From contig NZ_CAJGZN010000003.1 in the NCBI RefSeq assembly GCF_904846235.1, forward strand, positions 62,001-126,000: 64,000 bases of DNA, written 5' to 3'. Numbering within the stretch: the first letter of the stretch is position 1; the number at the start of each line of letters is the position of its first letter. The notes beneath the pieces were generated by a model that was not told the DNA's origin, did no database searches, and saw only the letters and a program-made list of their open reading frames with translations. The position numbers and the translations under genes are program-made. This document shows positions 20,901 through 29,602 of the stretch, one piece after another. Origin of the DNA: Psychrobacter immobilis (lineage in GTDB: Bacteria; Pseudomonadota; Gammaproteobacteria; Pseudomonadales; Moraxellaceae).

Positions 20901-21726
20901 ATTCTTGGAAAGTGGACGAAGTTATTTACAAATGGTTGGTTATACAGAATCAGATATCTTAGGCATTGAAGACTGGGAAAACACTAAAGCTGAGTTTGAT
21001 AAACACCTTTTTGTATGTAGTGAATTGAGTGATGAGGCATACGAAAACCTAATACGTATAACTGACAACAACTGGGATAACTCAAAACTAGAGGATCTTA
21101 ATCAAGAAAAAACTAAGACTTTAATACGTCTTGGGAAGTTAAGTTTAACTTCTGAGAACTGGGGTCAAATTAAAGAGCATGCATCAAACGAAGTTATAGA
21201 AGCCTTTTTAGTCAGGTATCATAAGTTGATAATTGAAGATCTAGATTGTATTGCACTTCGTGTGGAGGATGTTGAGGTGTTGCTTGATTCTAATAATGTC
21301 AGTAGTAGAGATAAAAAAACACTAGCTGAAACTGAGGTTATTAGCTTAATAGAAGGTAGTACAACGGTTCGTGAAAAAGTTGTTGAAATATATGACGGTG
21401 ATAAAATACCTGCCTCTATTTATGAACAGCTCATTAAATATTCAGACTCTAGCGAACTTAAAAATCTGCTTTTAAAACAGATTAATTATTTAAATAAGCA
21501 GAAAATTGTAGAAATACTGAAACTATTAGATGAGCCTTATAAAAAACTAGCTAATGGTCAAGAGGTTGAGTTCGAAAATACTGATGAAAACTATACTTTA
21601 CTAAGAGCATTGAATACAGCCCAAATAGTAATGAGAATCCCTAAGCCAACAAGACCAAAGGGTAGTTTAGCTGGTAAAAAAGTGCTCTCTACAAGATTAC
21701 AAACCCATGTGCTTTCTGATGAATAA
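17983..21726 (+). CDS. Large membrane-linked P-loop NTPase, YobI/KAP type
   Basis: The 1247 aa protein has an N-terminal ATPase domain: Walker A GIYGSGKSS at residues 60-68, two predicted membrane helices between Walker A and B (about 164-181 and 195-216), Walker B VVIIEDLDRF at 263-272, and a following IYAIRDDIF segment. Membrane helices inserted between Walker A and B are typical of KAP-type NTPases, and the motifs resemble the B. subtilis YobI ATPase domain. The remaining 900 residues are alpha-helical-looking, charged and without a recognised motif. The gene is clearly more AT-rich than its neighbours, suggesting transfer. A weak AGAAGAG site precedes the ATG. It may be a defence or toxin-related ATPase; the exact role is unknown. 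Confidence 0.75.
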   Translation: MNQSSSAQRLETEESNSDDFEITVLSPSDSLESSASYKSYEKRLAAALRHELVSNVALTGIYGSGKSSILNTFKKTYKDNGEWKFLEVSLSTFKVEKNLESDDAEDSGSSSPSTDKEIKNLTPDKIQLIERSILQQFFYAVPQNDIPLSRFKRITENSKENYRVTLWIFILTLWSYIYAFDQAKFITELVDFAEWYLYLNLIILVFCTLFIINKIYSYGFGLTEIKFNLHNAEFNIKNEQEKSILNDHLDEILYFFETTGKNVVIIEDLDRFNDTEIFIRLRELNSIINKSCPHRVVFIYAIRDDIFKDSERSKFFDYIIPVIPIVNPTTAYDIVIKEYSNIANELDNKFLLNTCLYFSDMRLLKNILNEYEVYFDQLKVLDIDKNKLFAMVVYKNYHPNEFAKLNSNSGEIYDIFYKEKPKIVNMLTIEKYQAIAELELKKDKILNDGLNSTKELNSIYSYTILRKLDSVMQYAYHRGQSKINIVVGSEKYNTSDISSTTVLKEMAQHQNITLEVTNTDFTVSFSFSDIENEVNPDKSYLNRLANTEDKESGELERLSNEELNTKNEIKNTKRMMLTELMIQTDIMIDKPLLKYFISNGHIDETYQSYISYFFEESISLNDKNYALLVNSFGEPNFDIELKKCDELVESYLGLDKLSTHSALNFTMLDFLLAENSRKIYLEQYIKVVCDGSSTSIEFLKRYFKRDKNLSLLIPIIVSVRESIIDEINIYNNTEEARFNLQRFIRYLPLKSYEELSYLTENIKGELNILKDYVSFILDCFDSNFDKFQEFTDALKPVLEHAAFSEVQIRELNWLGESRYLAINKHIIKQVLVNNLEDPDTVLADLEVKPVTLMANSGIDYLAKNIWSENLLEYIRVILLDADENTSYSEDEDVYIKTLNLLGHPNVIIEKFIDITSTKIKDISTVKNYHIQQYLVGSLKAQYSWSNVFKYFSESYEDQDDQGTYREIDSSLVKFLESGRSYLQMVGYTESDILGIEDWENTKAEFDKHLFVCSELSDEAYENLIRITDNNWDNSKLEDLNQEKTKTLIRLGKLSLTSENWGQIKEHASNEVIEAFLVRYHKLIIEDLDCIALRVEDVEVLLDSNNVSSRDKKTLAETEVISLIEGSTTVREKVVEIYDGDKIPASIYEQLIKYSDSSELKNLLLKQINYLNKQKIVEILKLLDEPYKKLANGQEVEFENTDENYTLLRALNTAQIVMRIPKPTRPKGSLAGKKVLSTRLQTHVLSDE

Positions 21727-21764
21727 TAGTCGCCTTGAAACGCGGTTTAGCCCTGACAGTAGCG

Positions 21765-21891
21765 GCTATCCTGCTTGAATAGGCGTGTTGCGAAGGCTAG
21801 GTTTTGGGGCAGTCTCGTGACCAAACAGGAATGCCCCAAACCGTGGCCGCGCCACGCCTAGATAAGCAGATAATAGCGGATGGCAGGATTG
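21765..21891. other. GC-rich structured intergenic element (large imperfect inverted repeat)
   Basis: Downstream of the AT-rich ATPase gene lies a GC-rich block that folds on itself. GGTTTTGGGGCA (21810-21821) pairs with TGCCCCAAACC (21832-21842) apart from one bulged T. Outside this AGGCGTG (21781-21787) pairs with CACGCCT (21853-21859), and CCTGCTT, CTAT and ATCCTGC have partners AAGCAG, ATAG and GCAGGAT further right. It could be a structured RNA, a mobile-element remnant or a recombination site. No second copy is in the window. Confidence 0.55.
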
Positions 21892-21975
21892 GCTCCAGCT
21901 TCATAATAACTTTGATAACTACAGAATCTAACGCAGCACTTTGAAATACTATCAAGCGAACCAAACATACCAACC

Positions 21976-22004
21976 AAAAAAACCTCGCAATCGCGAGGTT
22001 TTTT
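21976..22004. terminator. Bidirectional terminator
   Basis: AAAAAACCTCGC and GCGAGGTTTTTT form a perfect stem around AATC. T-runs lie on both strands, so it serves the ATPase gene (+) and the YadA-head-like gene (-). Confidence 0.88.
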
Positions 22005-22060
22005 TATTTTATCGAGTATGACTGACTACAATAGCGTCAGTGTTGACCACTCAACTATAA

Positions 22061-22879
22061 TTATTTAGCTTTTTGGTAGTAGTCAACCATCATAGTACCC
22101 AAAGTGCCGTTGTCATCGATCGTGACGATTCTGACCGTACCTGATTGTGCTGCGGTACTAGAATGAACTTGTCCAGCGTTACCTAGGACGACTTGGTTGT
22201 CTTTGGATGCTTTTGCCTCGTTACCGATAGCGATACTGTTCATGCCGCCTGCCATAGATTTATTACCGACCGCGACCGAAGTTGCGCCTTGAGCTGCTGC
22301 CGCTTCACCGACAGCGGTAGAGCGCATACCGCTTGCATTGGCTAGATGACCAAACGCTTGTGCGCGTTCAGCGGTAGCTTTTGACTGCCAACCGATAGAG
22401 GTTGAGCCTAGACCAGCGGCATTAGCTTCACCGCCTACGGCTGTTGCTGAATTTAGACCTGCATTGGCTTTATTCCCGACAGCAACTGTATCATTATTGC
22501 CACCTGCCATAGCTGCCTCACCGACAGCGGTAGAGCGTACACCACTTGCATTGGCTAGATGACCAAAAGCTTGTGCACGTTCGGCAGTGGCTTTTGATTG
22601 CCAACCAATAGAGGTTGAGCCTAGACCAGCAGCGTTCGCTTGACCGCCAACGGCAGTAGCTGAGTTTAATCCTGCATTGGCCTGACTACCGATGGCAACG
22701 GTATCATTGGTGCCGCTAGTCGTGGCAGCATTGCCGAGAGTGATGGCGGTGCTGCTAGCTGCGTTTGCAGTCTGATGGTCAGTTCCTGTTGCCATAGCAG
22801 TGCAAGAAGCAGTTGCGGCAATGGCAAAGGTAAGCGCACTAATCTTTAGTACTGATTTCGGTAAAAAGTCCATTTTCAT
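22061..22879 (-). CDS. Secreted YadA-head-like repeat protein without membrane anchor
   Basis: The 272 aa protein has a signal peptide (ISALTFAIAATASCTAMA, cleavage likely after AMA) and then repeats of the YadA/Hep_Hag head type, such as STAVGEAA and NSATAVGG. Such repeats fold into left-handed beta-rolls in trimeric autotransporter adhesins. A unit of 71 residues is present twice almost unchanged, visible as a direct DNA repeat. The C-terminus is a short globular-looking tail (GTVRIVTIDDNGTLG) with no stalk and no trimeric beta-barrel anchor. It may be a secreted or periplasmic protein, or a truncated relative of an adhesin. Confidence 0.8.
   Translation of the reverse strand: MKMDFLPKSVLKISALTFAIAATASCTAMATGTDHQTANAASSTAITLGNAATTSGTNDTVAIGSQANAGLNSATAVGGQANAAGLGSTSIGWQSKATAERAQAFGHLANASGVRSTAVGEAAMAGGNNDTVAVGNKANAGLNSATAVGGEANAAGLGSTSIGWQSKATAERAQAFGHLANASGMRSTAVGEAAAAQGATSVAVGNKSMAGGMNSIAIGNEAKASKDNQVVLGNAGQVHSSTAAQSGTVRIVTIDDNGTLGTMMVDYYQKAK
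22305..22718. repeat. Two tandem 213-bp repeats in the YadA-head-like gene
   Basis: Copy one runs from about 22305 and copy two from 22518. Both begin TCACCGACAGCGGTAGAGCG and stay highly similar for about 200 bp, with most differences at third codon positions. The period equals 71 codons. Confidence 0.8.
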
Positions 22880-23245
22880 TCTTCATTCCTTTTTGTTAGC
22901 CTTGATGGCTTATTAGATAGTTTGGGTAGATGTTGATAGATTATAATCATGGCAACATCAGCGCACTCTGGCACAAATAACTTTATGATAGATAGAGTCC
23001 GAAACCTTAATGTAGCATTAATTTTTAACCATTATTGAAATAATGTTTACTTTATATCTTTGAAGGTTATTTAAGCCGATAAATGGATAATTAAGGTCTA
23101 AAAGCACTTTAATTTTTTGTGTAAAATTGAATGCGCCTTAATCTACTAGAGCAGATAGCGTAGCGTATATTGATAATATAGTGCACATATTGCGCTGTGT
23201 TTTCGACGTTCCAAACCATTATTATTCCAAATAAGAAGAGTACCA
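22880..23245. other. Divergent intergenic region, YadA-head-like gene and patB
   Basis: This stretch of about 365 bp separates divergent genes and should hold both promoters. It is AT-rich and no promoter stands out. No small gene was seen. Confidence 0.4.
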
Positions 23246-24403
23246 ATGCAATATAACTTTGATGAAATAATCGACAGACGTGATACCGGTTCACTCAAGT
23301 GGCACTATAGCGATGAGACAATTGCGCTATGGGTGGCGGACATGGATTTTAAGGCTGCAGCACCGATATTAAGCGCGGTTGAGCAAGTCATGCAGCATGG
23401 CATCTTGGGCTATACCAAACCTACTGACGCTTTGTACAATTCGATTATTAACTGGCATGGCAGTCGTTATGACTTGCAGTTAGAGAAGCAAAATATCTTG
23501 TTTTCCCCGGGTGTCGTGCCAAGCCTAGCGCTGATGATGAATGTCTTTACCAAGGTAGGCGAGGCGGTAATGGTCAACGATCCTATCTATACGCCTTTTA
23601 TGAGCAAGGTTGAGCAAAATGGCCGCAAGCTTGTGCTCTCTGTATTAAAGGAAGTCGAAGGTAAATATCATTTGGACTTGGCTGATATCGAAGCCAAAAT
23701 CATCGAGCATGAGGTTAAGCTTTATCTACTGTGCAATCCACAAAATCCTGGCGGGCGTATATGGACGAAGAACGAGCTGGAAGCGCTACTGGCCATTTGC
23801 AAAAAGCATAATGTGGCAATTGTTAGTGATGAGATTCATCAAGATTTGACATTGACTGGTCATACGTTTACGCCATTTCTGACGCTGGCAAAAGGCTATG
23901 AGCACAACGTAGTGAGCCTGACTTCGATGACTAAAACCTTTAATATCGCAGGTATCAAAGGCTCGATGATATTTGCTAAAGATAAAGCGCTACTCAAAAA
24001 AATCAGTCAGCAGCAGCAGTTAAATGATGAGTACGAGCTGAACCTATTTGCGTATACAGCCATGCGTAGTGCTTACGAGCACGGCGGTGAGTGGCTAGAG
24101 CAGGCGATTAGTTATATCGAAGCCAACATTGAATTGACCGTGCAGTTTTTAAATGAGCATTTGCCTGATATTAAAATCATGCGCCCAGAAGCATCGTACT
24201 TAATTTGGCTAGATTGCTCAGCATATAGCCAAGACGATCAGGCGCTATATGATGCGCTTAGAGCTGCCAAAGTTGAGCTAAACGCCGGTATTAAATATGG
24301 CGAGGAAGGACATTTAAAGATGCGTTTAAATGTGGCCTGTCCTAAAGCAATATTGATAGAAGGGTTGAATCGTATGCACTCAGCTTTGAGTGATATTACG
24401 TAG
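23246..24403 (+). CDS. patB: PatB/MalY-type cystathionine beta-lyase (PLP aminotransferase fold)
   Basis: Enzymes of this group cleave C-S bonds in cystathionine or cysteine conjugates. The 385 aa protein has the family N-terminus (MQYNFDEIIDRRDTGSLKW), the ALWVADMDF motif, CNPQNPGGRIW, SDEIHQDLT, and the PLP Schiff-base segment SMTKTFNIAGIKGS with Lys in MTKTF. A ribosome site AAGAAG precedes the ATG. The substrate, either cystathionine or another C-S compound, is not settled by sequence. Confidence 0.88.
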   Translation: MQYNFDEIIDRRDTGSLKWHYSDETIALWVADMDFKAAAPILSAVEQVMQHGILGYTKPTDALYNSIINWHGSRYDLQLEKQNILFSPGVVPSLALMMNVFTKVGEAVMVNDPIYTPFMSKVEQNGRKLVLSVLKEVEGKYHLDLADIEAKIIEHEVKLYLLCNPQNPGGRIWTKNELEALLAICKKHNVAIVSDEIHQDLTLTGHTFTPFLTLAKGYEHNVVSLTSMTKTFNIAGIKGSMIFAKDKALLKKISQQQQLNDEYELNLFAYTAMRSAYEHGGEWLEQAISYIEANIELTVQFLNEHLPDIKIMRPEASYLIWLDCSAYSQDDQALYDALRAAKVELNAGIKYGEEGHLKMRLNVACPKAILIEGLNRMHSALSDIT

Positions 24404-24624
24404 TAAACCTAGCAAATGGCTGATGAATAGAGAGGAAGATAGTTTGCTCATAATTGGGTTTGCTGTCTACTCTTTGCTTATTTTTATCATTACTTAGGGA
24501 GTAATTATTCAAATTGAGGGTATGCGCGAATAATAATCGTGAATAATTAACCATCTAATAGCCAATAGAGGGCGTAAACTTGTTAAAATAGGGCACCAAT
24601 TTATCTATTGATGGATATCGATTT

Positions 24625-26208
24625 ATGACCACTCCTGCAATCAAAGAAGATCGCATCTTAATCCTCGATTTTGGCTCGCAATATAGCCAGTTAATCGCCC
24701 GCCGTGTGCGCGATTCTGGGGTGTTTTGTGAGATGTTCCCTTATGATATCGACACTCAGCGCATCATCGATTTTGGCGCAAAAGGCGTCATTCTGTCAGG
24801 TGGCCCTGAGAGCGTCCACGCAGAAAACAGCCCACGTATCAACGATGCGGTATTTGATCTAGGCGTGCCAGTACTAGGTATCTGCTACGGTATGCAAGCG
24901 ATGGCAGATCGTTTCGGTGGGCAAGTTCATGCCAGTGATATTCATGAGTTTGGTGCAGCGACGATCAACATCAATGGCACGTCTACCTTGATCGATGGTA
25001 TCGAAGACGCAGCTGGCACGCTCAATGTCTGGATGAGTCATGGCGATAAAGTGATTGAAGCACCTAAAGGCTTCGATATCGTGGCTAGTACGCCAAGTTG
25101 CCCGATTGCGATTATGGCCAATGATGATAAGCAATACTACGGCCTACAGTTCCACCCAGAAGTGACGCATACGCTACAAGGTCAAGCGCTGCTAGGTCGT
25201 TTCGTGCATCAAATCTGCGAGTGTGCAGGTGAGTGGACACCAGACAATATCGCTGATATGCGTATCGCACAGTTAAAAGAACAAATCGGTGACAAGCAAG
25301 TATTGCTAGGTTTATCGGGCGGAGTTGATAGCTCAGTTGTTGCCGCGCTATTGCACAAAGCAATCGGCGATCAGCTGACTTGTGTGTTCGTCGATAACGG
25401 TCTATTGCGTCTGCATGAAGGTGACCAAGTCATGCAAATCTTTGCAGAAAACATGGGTGTAAAAGTCATCCGTGTTGATGCAGAAGATTTGTTCTTAGAT
25501 GCGCTAGCAGGCGAGTCTGATCCAGAGAAAAAACGTAAAATCATCGGCAAGACGTTCATTGACGTATTCGCTGATAGCGCGCGTCAAGTGAGCGAGCAGA
25601 GCGATGGTAAAGTGGTTGAGTTCTTAGCACAGGGTACGATTTACCCAGACGTGATCGAATCTGCTAAGTCGCATCAAGGCAAAGCACACGTGATTAAGAG
25701 CCATCATAACGTAGGCGGTTTGCCAGATGATTTGGCATTTAAACTGATTGAGCCGTTACGTGATTTATTCAAAGACGAAGTACGTAAGCTTGGTATTACC
25801 TTAGGTCTACCAGCCAAAATGATCTATCGTCATCCGTTCCCAGGTCCAGGTTTGGGCGTGCGTATCCTTGGTGAAGTCAAAAAAGAATACGCTGATATCC
25901 TGCGTTTGGCGGATGCTATCTTTATGCAAGAGCTTGAGCGCTCAGGCTGGTATGATAAGACGGCACAAGCATTTGCCGTATTCCAACCTATCAAATCTGT
26001 CGGCGTGGTCGGTGATGGCCGCCGCTATGCATGGGTAATCGCACTACGTGCGGTTGAGACCGTAGACTTTATGACGGCTCGCTTTGCGCATCTGCCGTAT
26101 GATTTGATCGAGACGGTATCAAACCGCATCATGAATGAAATCGCTGAAGTTTCACGCGTGACTTATGATGTTTCGAGCAAGCCACCAGCTACGATTGAGT
26201 GGGAATAA
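24625..26208 (+). CDS. guaA: GMP synthase (glutamine-hydrolysing)
   Basis: GuaA converts XMP to GMP with glutamine as nitrogen donor. The 527 aa protein has an N-terminal class I amidotransferase with nucleophile Cys87 in [10 protein letters not shown] and the FHPEV His/Glu motif, a PP-loop ATPase with [10 protein letters not shown] near residue 230, and a C-terminal dimerisation domain with [16 protein letters not shown] and a [10 protein letters not shown] end. The length is standard. guaB is not adjacent. Confidence 0.98.
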   Translation: MTTPAIKEDRILILDFGSQYSQLIARRVRDSGVFCEMFPYDIDTQRIIDFGAKGVILSGGPESVHAENSPRINDAVFDLGVPVLGICYGMQAMADRFGGQVHASDIHEFGAATININGTSTLIDGIEDAAGTLNVWMSHGDKVIEAPKGFDIVASTPSCPIAIMANDDKQYYGLQFHPEVTHTLQGQALLGRFVHQICECAGEWTPDNIADMRIAQLKEQIGDKQVLLGLSGGVDSSVVAALLHKAIGDQLTCVFVDNGLLRLHEGDQVMQIFAENMGVKVIRVDAEDLFLDALAGESDPEKKRKIIGKTFIDVFADSARQVSEQSDGKVVEFLAQGTIYPDVIESAKSHQGKAHVIKSHHNVGGLPDDLAFKLIEPLRDLFKDEVRKLGITLGLPAKMIYRHPFPGPGLGVRILGEVKKEYADILRLADAIFMQELERSGWYDKTAQAFAVFQPIKSVGVVGDGRRYAWVIALRAVETVDFMTARFAHLPYDLIETVSNRIMNEIAEVSRVTYDVSSKPPATIEWE

Positions 26209-26244
26209 CATCAAACTAAAAACCTGATTAGCTGAATATAGCAA

Positions 26245-26279
26245 TAAAAAAGCACTCAACTTGGTTGGGTGCTTTTTTT
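26245..26279. terminator. Bidirectional terminator after guaA
   Basis: AAAAAAGCACTCAAC and GTTGGGTGCTTTTTT pair with one G-T pair and a 3-nt loop. T-runs flank both sides, so it can end guaA (+) and the HEPN-like gene (-). Confidence 0.88.
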
Positions 26280-26310
26280 ATTACTAATTTCGTTAACTAG
26301 AAAATTTAAT

Positions 26311-27048
26311 CTAGAGGAAGTGCAATAGTAAACGGCCTATAGAGTTGACTAAATCACGACTATAAATTGCTAGCCATTTATTTGCGTCTTTATCAAAATG
26401 TGAGTCGCTAAAAGAATTACGAGAGTTTGCGATAGCACTTGTTAGTGTTGAAATACTTGTAACCATTTGAACAGGGTAACTGCCGTTAACCGATAATTTT
26501 GAATCTATATCGTCACGAACAATTTTTGATAGAGGGATTAGGTCTGTAACTTTTATACTTGTTGGAACATGTTTACGAATATAAGATTTATAAAGTCCTT
26601 CCAAACATGTATATGCTAATGTCATTGCATAATCATAGTTCGAGGTATCAATTGCATTATCAATCTTTGATAGCATTGAGTTTAGTTTGTCAGAGCTCCA
26701 TTGTTGGCTAGGTATTTTTGCTTTCGGCACAGGTTGACCATTACCAAATAAATAAGCTCTTAGATTCTGAGCTTCATTTGGAAAATGTGGCTCTACAATA
26801 TCTATAAAAGCGCGAAAAACTTCAAATCGAATAGGTTCTTCCAAGTTGTTTAGAATATCCCAATAGAAGTCTTTTCTGCTTGTGCTTTTAGCCAATCGTT
26901 TACGTTCTTCAATATACAGCGAATAATCTGGCAATCCATGATCAAAATTTTGTACGACTTTTATAAACTCAGAACCGCTATGATATGCTGGAGTTTCAGT
27001 TTTATTCAGTATGTTAAATAAGTGACTGTAAGCGGATATCCATTGCAT
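26311..27048 (-). CDS. HEPN/abortive-infection-like protein
   Basis: The 245 aa protein has no clear housekeeping homologue. Its C-terminal half resembles the Abi C-terminal type of domain: a helical segment (YAMTLAYTCLEGLYKSYI) followed by RNSFSDSH (residues 210-217), which fits the HEPN RNase pattern R-x(4-6)-H. HEPN proteins often cleave RNA in toxin-antitoxin or phage-defence settings. The gene is single, has no visible antitoxin partner, and is more AT-rich than guaA and the reductase beside it, suggesting transfer. The family placement is inference from motif and fold pattern only. Confidence 0.55.
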   Translation of the reverse strand: MQWISAYSHLFNILNKTETPAYHSGSEFIKVVQNFDHGLPDYSLYIEERKRLAKSTSRKDFYWDILNNLEEPIRFEVFRAFIDIVEPHFPNEAQNLRAYLFGNGQPVPKAKIPSQQWSSDKLNSMLSKIDNAIDTSNYDYAMTLAYTCLEGLYKSYIRKHVPTSIKVTDLIPLSKIVRDDIDSKLSVNGSYPVQMVTSISTLTSAIANSRNSFSDSHFDKDANKWLAIYSRDLVNSIGRLLLHFL

Positions 27049-27122
27049 TTAGATTATCTCTTTATTCTTATATGTGAATGTGATTATAACTTTATCACGA
27101 ATGAATATAATACTTGAAAGTA

Positions 27123-27166
27123 AAAAAATAGCGGTGCTCTTCAAAGTAAAGAACACCGCTACTATT
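27123..27166 (-). terminator. Terminator of the AcuI/YhdH reductase gene
   Basis: GCGGTGCTCTT and AAGAACACCGC form a stem with one mismatch, followed on the minus strand by a run of seven T. It lies 27 bp past the stop. Confidence 0.8.
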
Positions 27167-27192
27167 TATAAAATTCGATCTTAAACTAAATC

Positions 27193-28197
27193 CTAACCCT
27201 TCACATTCACCACATAACGCCCAACTACTTTGCTCGACATAAAGCGATCTAAGTATTCTGGCGTTTGCTCTAGCGTAATCTCTTCACCATAGCTCTCAAG
27301 ATTAGGCAGCTTCATATCGGTGGCAACACGTTTCCAAATGGCTTCTTTATCCGCCAGTGGGATATAGACCGAGTCGATACCCAATAATGATACTGCTCTA
27401 GTGATAAATGGCATCACTGTCATCGAAAACTCAGCGCCACCCGCTAGACCACAGCTCGTCACCGCGCCGCCTGCTTTGGTTTGCTTAAGCAAGTTGGCAA
27501 GGTAGTCGCCACCGATGGTATCAATGGCGTTTGCCCATAGCTCACGGCCGACAGGTTTATTGCCGATTTCATTGATGGTATCGCGATGACGTACTTCGCT
27601 CGCGCCAAGCTCTTTTAGATGTTCGCTTTGCTCTGGCTTACCTGAGAATGCAATTACTTCATAGCCGAGCTGCTTTAAGATAGCGATACTGATCGTACCT
27701 ACGCCGCCTGTTGCACCAGTCACAGCAACTGGGCCATCACTTGGTTTTGCACCCATTTTTTCTAGCTTTTGGACACTCAGTGCTGCGGTTAGACCGCCAG
27801 TACCATAGGTCATCGCTTCTTTTAGCGTCAGCATTTCTGGGCAAGGTAGCGCCCACTCTGCTGGTATAGAGATCATTTGACCGAGACCACCGTCCGTATC
27901 CATACCAAGATCATAGCCGAATACTAATACTTCTTGTCCTGCGCTAAACGTGCCTGATTTATCACTGACGACCACGCCAGCGGCGTCGATACCTGGAGTA
28001 TGCGGATACTGTTTGGTGATTCTTTTATTACCCGTGGCTGACATCGCATCTTTAAAGTTTAACGATGAATAATGCACTTCGATGAGCAAGTCATTTTCTG
28101 GCAAGTCACTGACTTTGCGCTCTTGAATGCTCTTTTTGAATTCGCCATCGCTGGTTTCTTCGACAACTAAGGCTTTGAACGTTGTATCGTTTGACAT
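27193..28197 (-). CDS. Acryloyl-CoA reductase-like MDR oxidoreductase (YhdH/AcuI family)
   Basis: This is a zinc-independent medium-chain reductase that uses NADPH. The 334 aa protein begins like YhdH/AcuI (FKALVVEE, then VHYSSLNFKDAMSATGN), has PGIDAAGVV, and a Rossmann motif VTGATGGVGTISIAILK near residue 155. AcuI members reduce acryloyl-CoA to propionyl-CoA and often protect against acrylate from DMSP. No DMSP gene is nearby, so the substrate is only suggested. AAGGA lies 7 nt before the ATG. Confidence 0.85.
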   Translation of the reverse strand: MSNDTTFKALVVEETSDGEFKKSIQERKVSDLPENDLLIEVHYSSLNFKDAMSATGNKRITKQYPHTPGIDAAGVVVSDKSGTFSAGQEVLVFGYDLGMDTDGGLGQMISIPAEWALPCPEMLTLKEAMTYGTGGLTAALSVQKLEKMGAKPSDGPVAVTGATGGVGTISIAILKQLGYEVIAFSGKPEQSEHLKELGASEVRHRDTINEIGNKPVGRELWANAIDTIGGDYLANLLKQTKAGGAVTSCGLAGGAEFSMTVMPFITRAVSLLGIDSVYIPLADKEAIWKRVATDMKLPNLESYGEEITLEQTPEYLDRFMSSKVVGRYVVNVKG

Positions 28198-28294
28198 AGT
28201 TATATCCTTATTAAATCTTATTATATGGGGTGATGAGTAATTGTTGATGGCTCTAATTACATTAGAGTCATTATGACAACAGCATGGTTAGAAT

Positions 28295-28340
28295 AAAAAA
28301 GCCCATAGTATTATCTAACGAGTAATACAAATGGACTTTT
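28295..28340 (-). terminator. Terminator of the second MDR reductase gene
   Basis: AAAAAGCCCAT and ATGGACTTTT plus inner GTATTA/TAATAC form an interrupted hairpin; a T-run follows on the minus strand, 50 bp after the stop. Confidence 0.65.
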
Positions 28341-28389
28341 CATATTTATGATGCCTTCAATGACAATCAATGCAAGGTTAGAGTATCAC

Positions 28390-29367
28390 TTAAGGCTTTA
28401 GAATAACTTTACCTTTTTTGCTTGATTGTACTTTTCCAGAGACGGCAGTCGTGATGTCGTCCAGACTATAGATGGCTTCGATTGGTAATTTTAGGTCGCC
28501 GTTCGAAGCACGTTCTAGTAGCTCATCGATTAGACGTTGTTTGTTGTCTAGATCCATTTCTTGACTGGTTTTGCTGCCCCAGAAGCCTTTTACAACGGCT
28601 TGCTTAAAGATCAAGCTGCCAGCGTCTAGTGCCATTGGTTTGCCTGACATGATACCAAATGAGACCAGCGTTCCTTTGCTACCCAGTAATGATAGTAGCT
28701 CGTTGCTCGATTCACCACCAACTGAATCGACGGCTGCTGTAATCTTATCATCACCAATGATAGCGCGAACTTGATCTTTCCAGTCATCATCAGCAGTGAC
28801 GACATTGTTTTTGATGCCGAGTGAGGTCAACTCTTCTATCGCGTCTTTACTACGTACGAGATTGATCGTATTTACACCGCGTGCTGCTGCGAGCATGGCA
28901 AGGGTTTTACCGACAGCGCCGTTTGCCGCGTTATGAATAATCCATTGACCTTTATCTACTTCTAAGAATTCTAATAGCATTAGGGCAGACAGCGGCATAG
29001 CGATCAGCTGGGCAGCCAACTCGTCTTCGATGCTATCAGGCATGTTAAATACCATATTGGCAGGTGCAACAAAATACTCTGCCCACGTCTCGTGCACACT
29101 GGCGCACGCAACACGTTGGCCGACGCTTAGATCTGTGACGTCATCACCCACAGCATCGATAATACCTAGCGCTTCACTACCACCGATGGCTGGCATCTCA
29201 GGCTTATAGCCGTATTGACCACTTACGGTTAGCAAGTCATGGTTATGAATAGGGGAGAGAATGGTTTTGATACGGACTTCGTTGGCAGCAGGCTGCGGCA
29301 TGGGACTGTCGCCAACGCTCAATACGTTGGAGGGTTTGCCAAAGCTGTTATGAATAGCACTACGCAT
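28390..29367 (-). CDS. MDR family oxidoreductase, quinone / 2-enoyl thioester reductase-like
   Basis: The 325 aa protein is a zinc-free medium-chain reductase. It shows the N-terminal GroES-like part (SAIHNSFGKPSNVL, GGSEALGIIDAVG) and a NAANGAVGKTLAMLAAARG nucleotide-binding motif of the type found in mitochondrial 2-enoyl thioester reductase relatives. AAAGGAA precedes the ATG at good spacing. It faces the same way as the YhdH-like gene but each has its own terminator. The substrate is unknown. Confidence 0.8.
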   Translation of the reverse strand: MRSAIHNSFGKPSNVLSVGDSPMPQPAANEVRIKTILSPIHNHDLLTVSGQYGYKPEMPAIGGSEALGIIDAVGDDVTDLSVGQRVACASVHETWAEYFVAPANMVFNMPDSIEDELAAQLIAMPLSALMLLEFLEVDKGQWIIHNAANGAVGKTLAMLAAARGVNTINLVRSKDAIEELTSLGIKNNVVTADDDWKDQVRAIIGDDKITAAVDSVGGESSNELLSLLGSKGTLVSFGIMSGKPMALDAGSLIFKQAVVKGFWGSKTSQEMDLDNKQRLIDELLERASNGDLKLPIEAIYSLDDITTAVSGKVQSSKKGKVILKP

Positions 29368-29602
29368 GATGATTTCCTTTGTTTATTTTTAATAATCGTA
29401 TTCTAGTTATTTGATTGTCTGTCAGTGATGGACACTTGAAGAAAGCGTGCAATCAGCTAACAACAGTAGCAACTTTGACGGATTGTTATCAGTATTTTTT
29501 TGGTTAAGTAACGTTGTTGCTTACTGATGAGGACATTGCACAATCATGGCAAATTCAAGACAACGATATTATTGGGAAATATGCTGTAGTGCGCAGGAAT
29601 AT

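Larger units (their letters stand above)
21727..22060. other. Intergenic region after the YobI-like gene
   Basis: No coding region is seen here. It contains the structured element at 21765-21891, a plain stretch, and the terminator at 21976-22004. Confidence 0.6.

Noticed and set aside
21727-21960. The structured element as an integron attC site
   Set aside because: The required R'/R'' pairs (RYYYAAC and GTTRRRY in the right order) are not present and no integrase is nearby.
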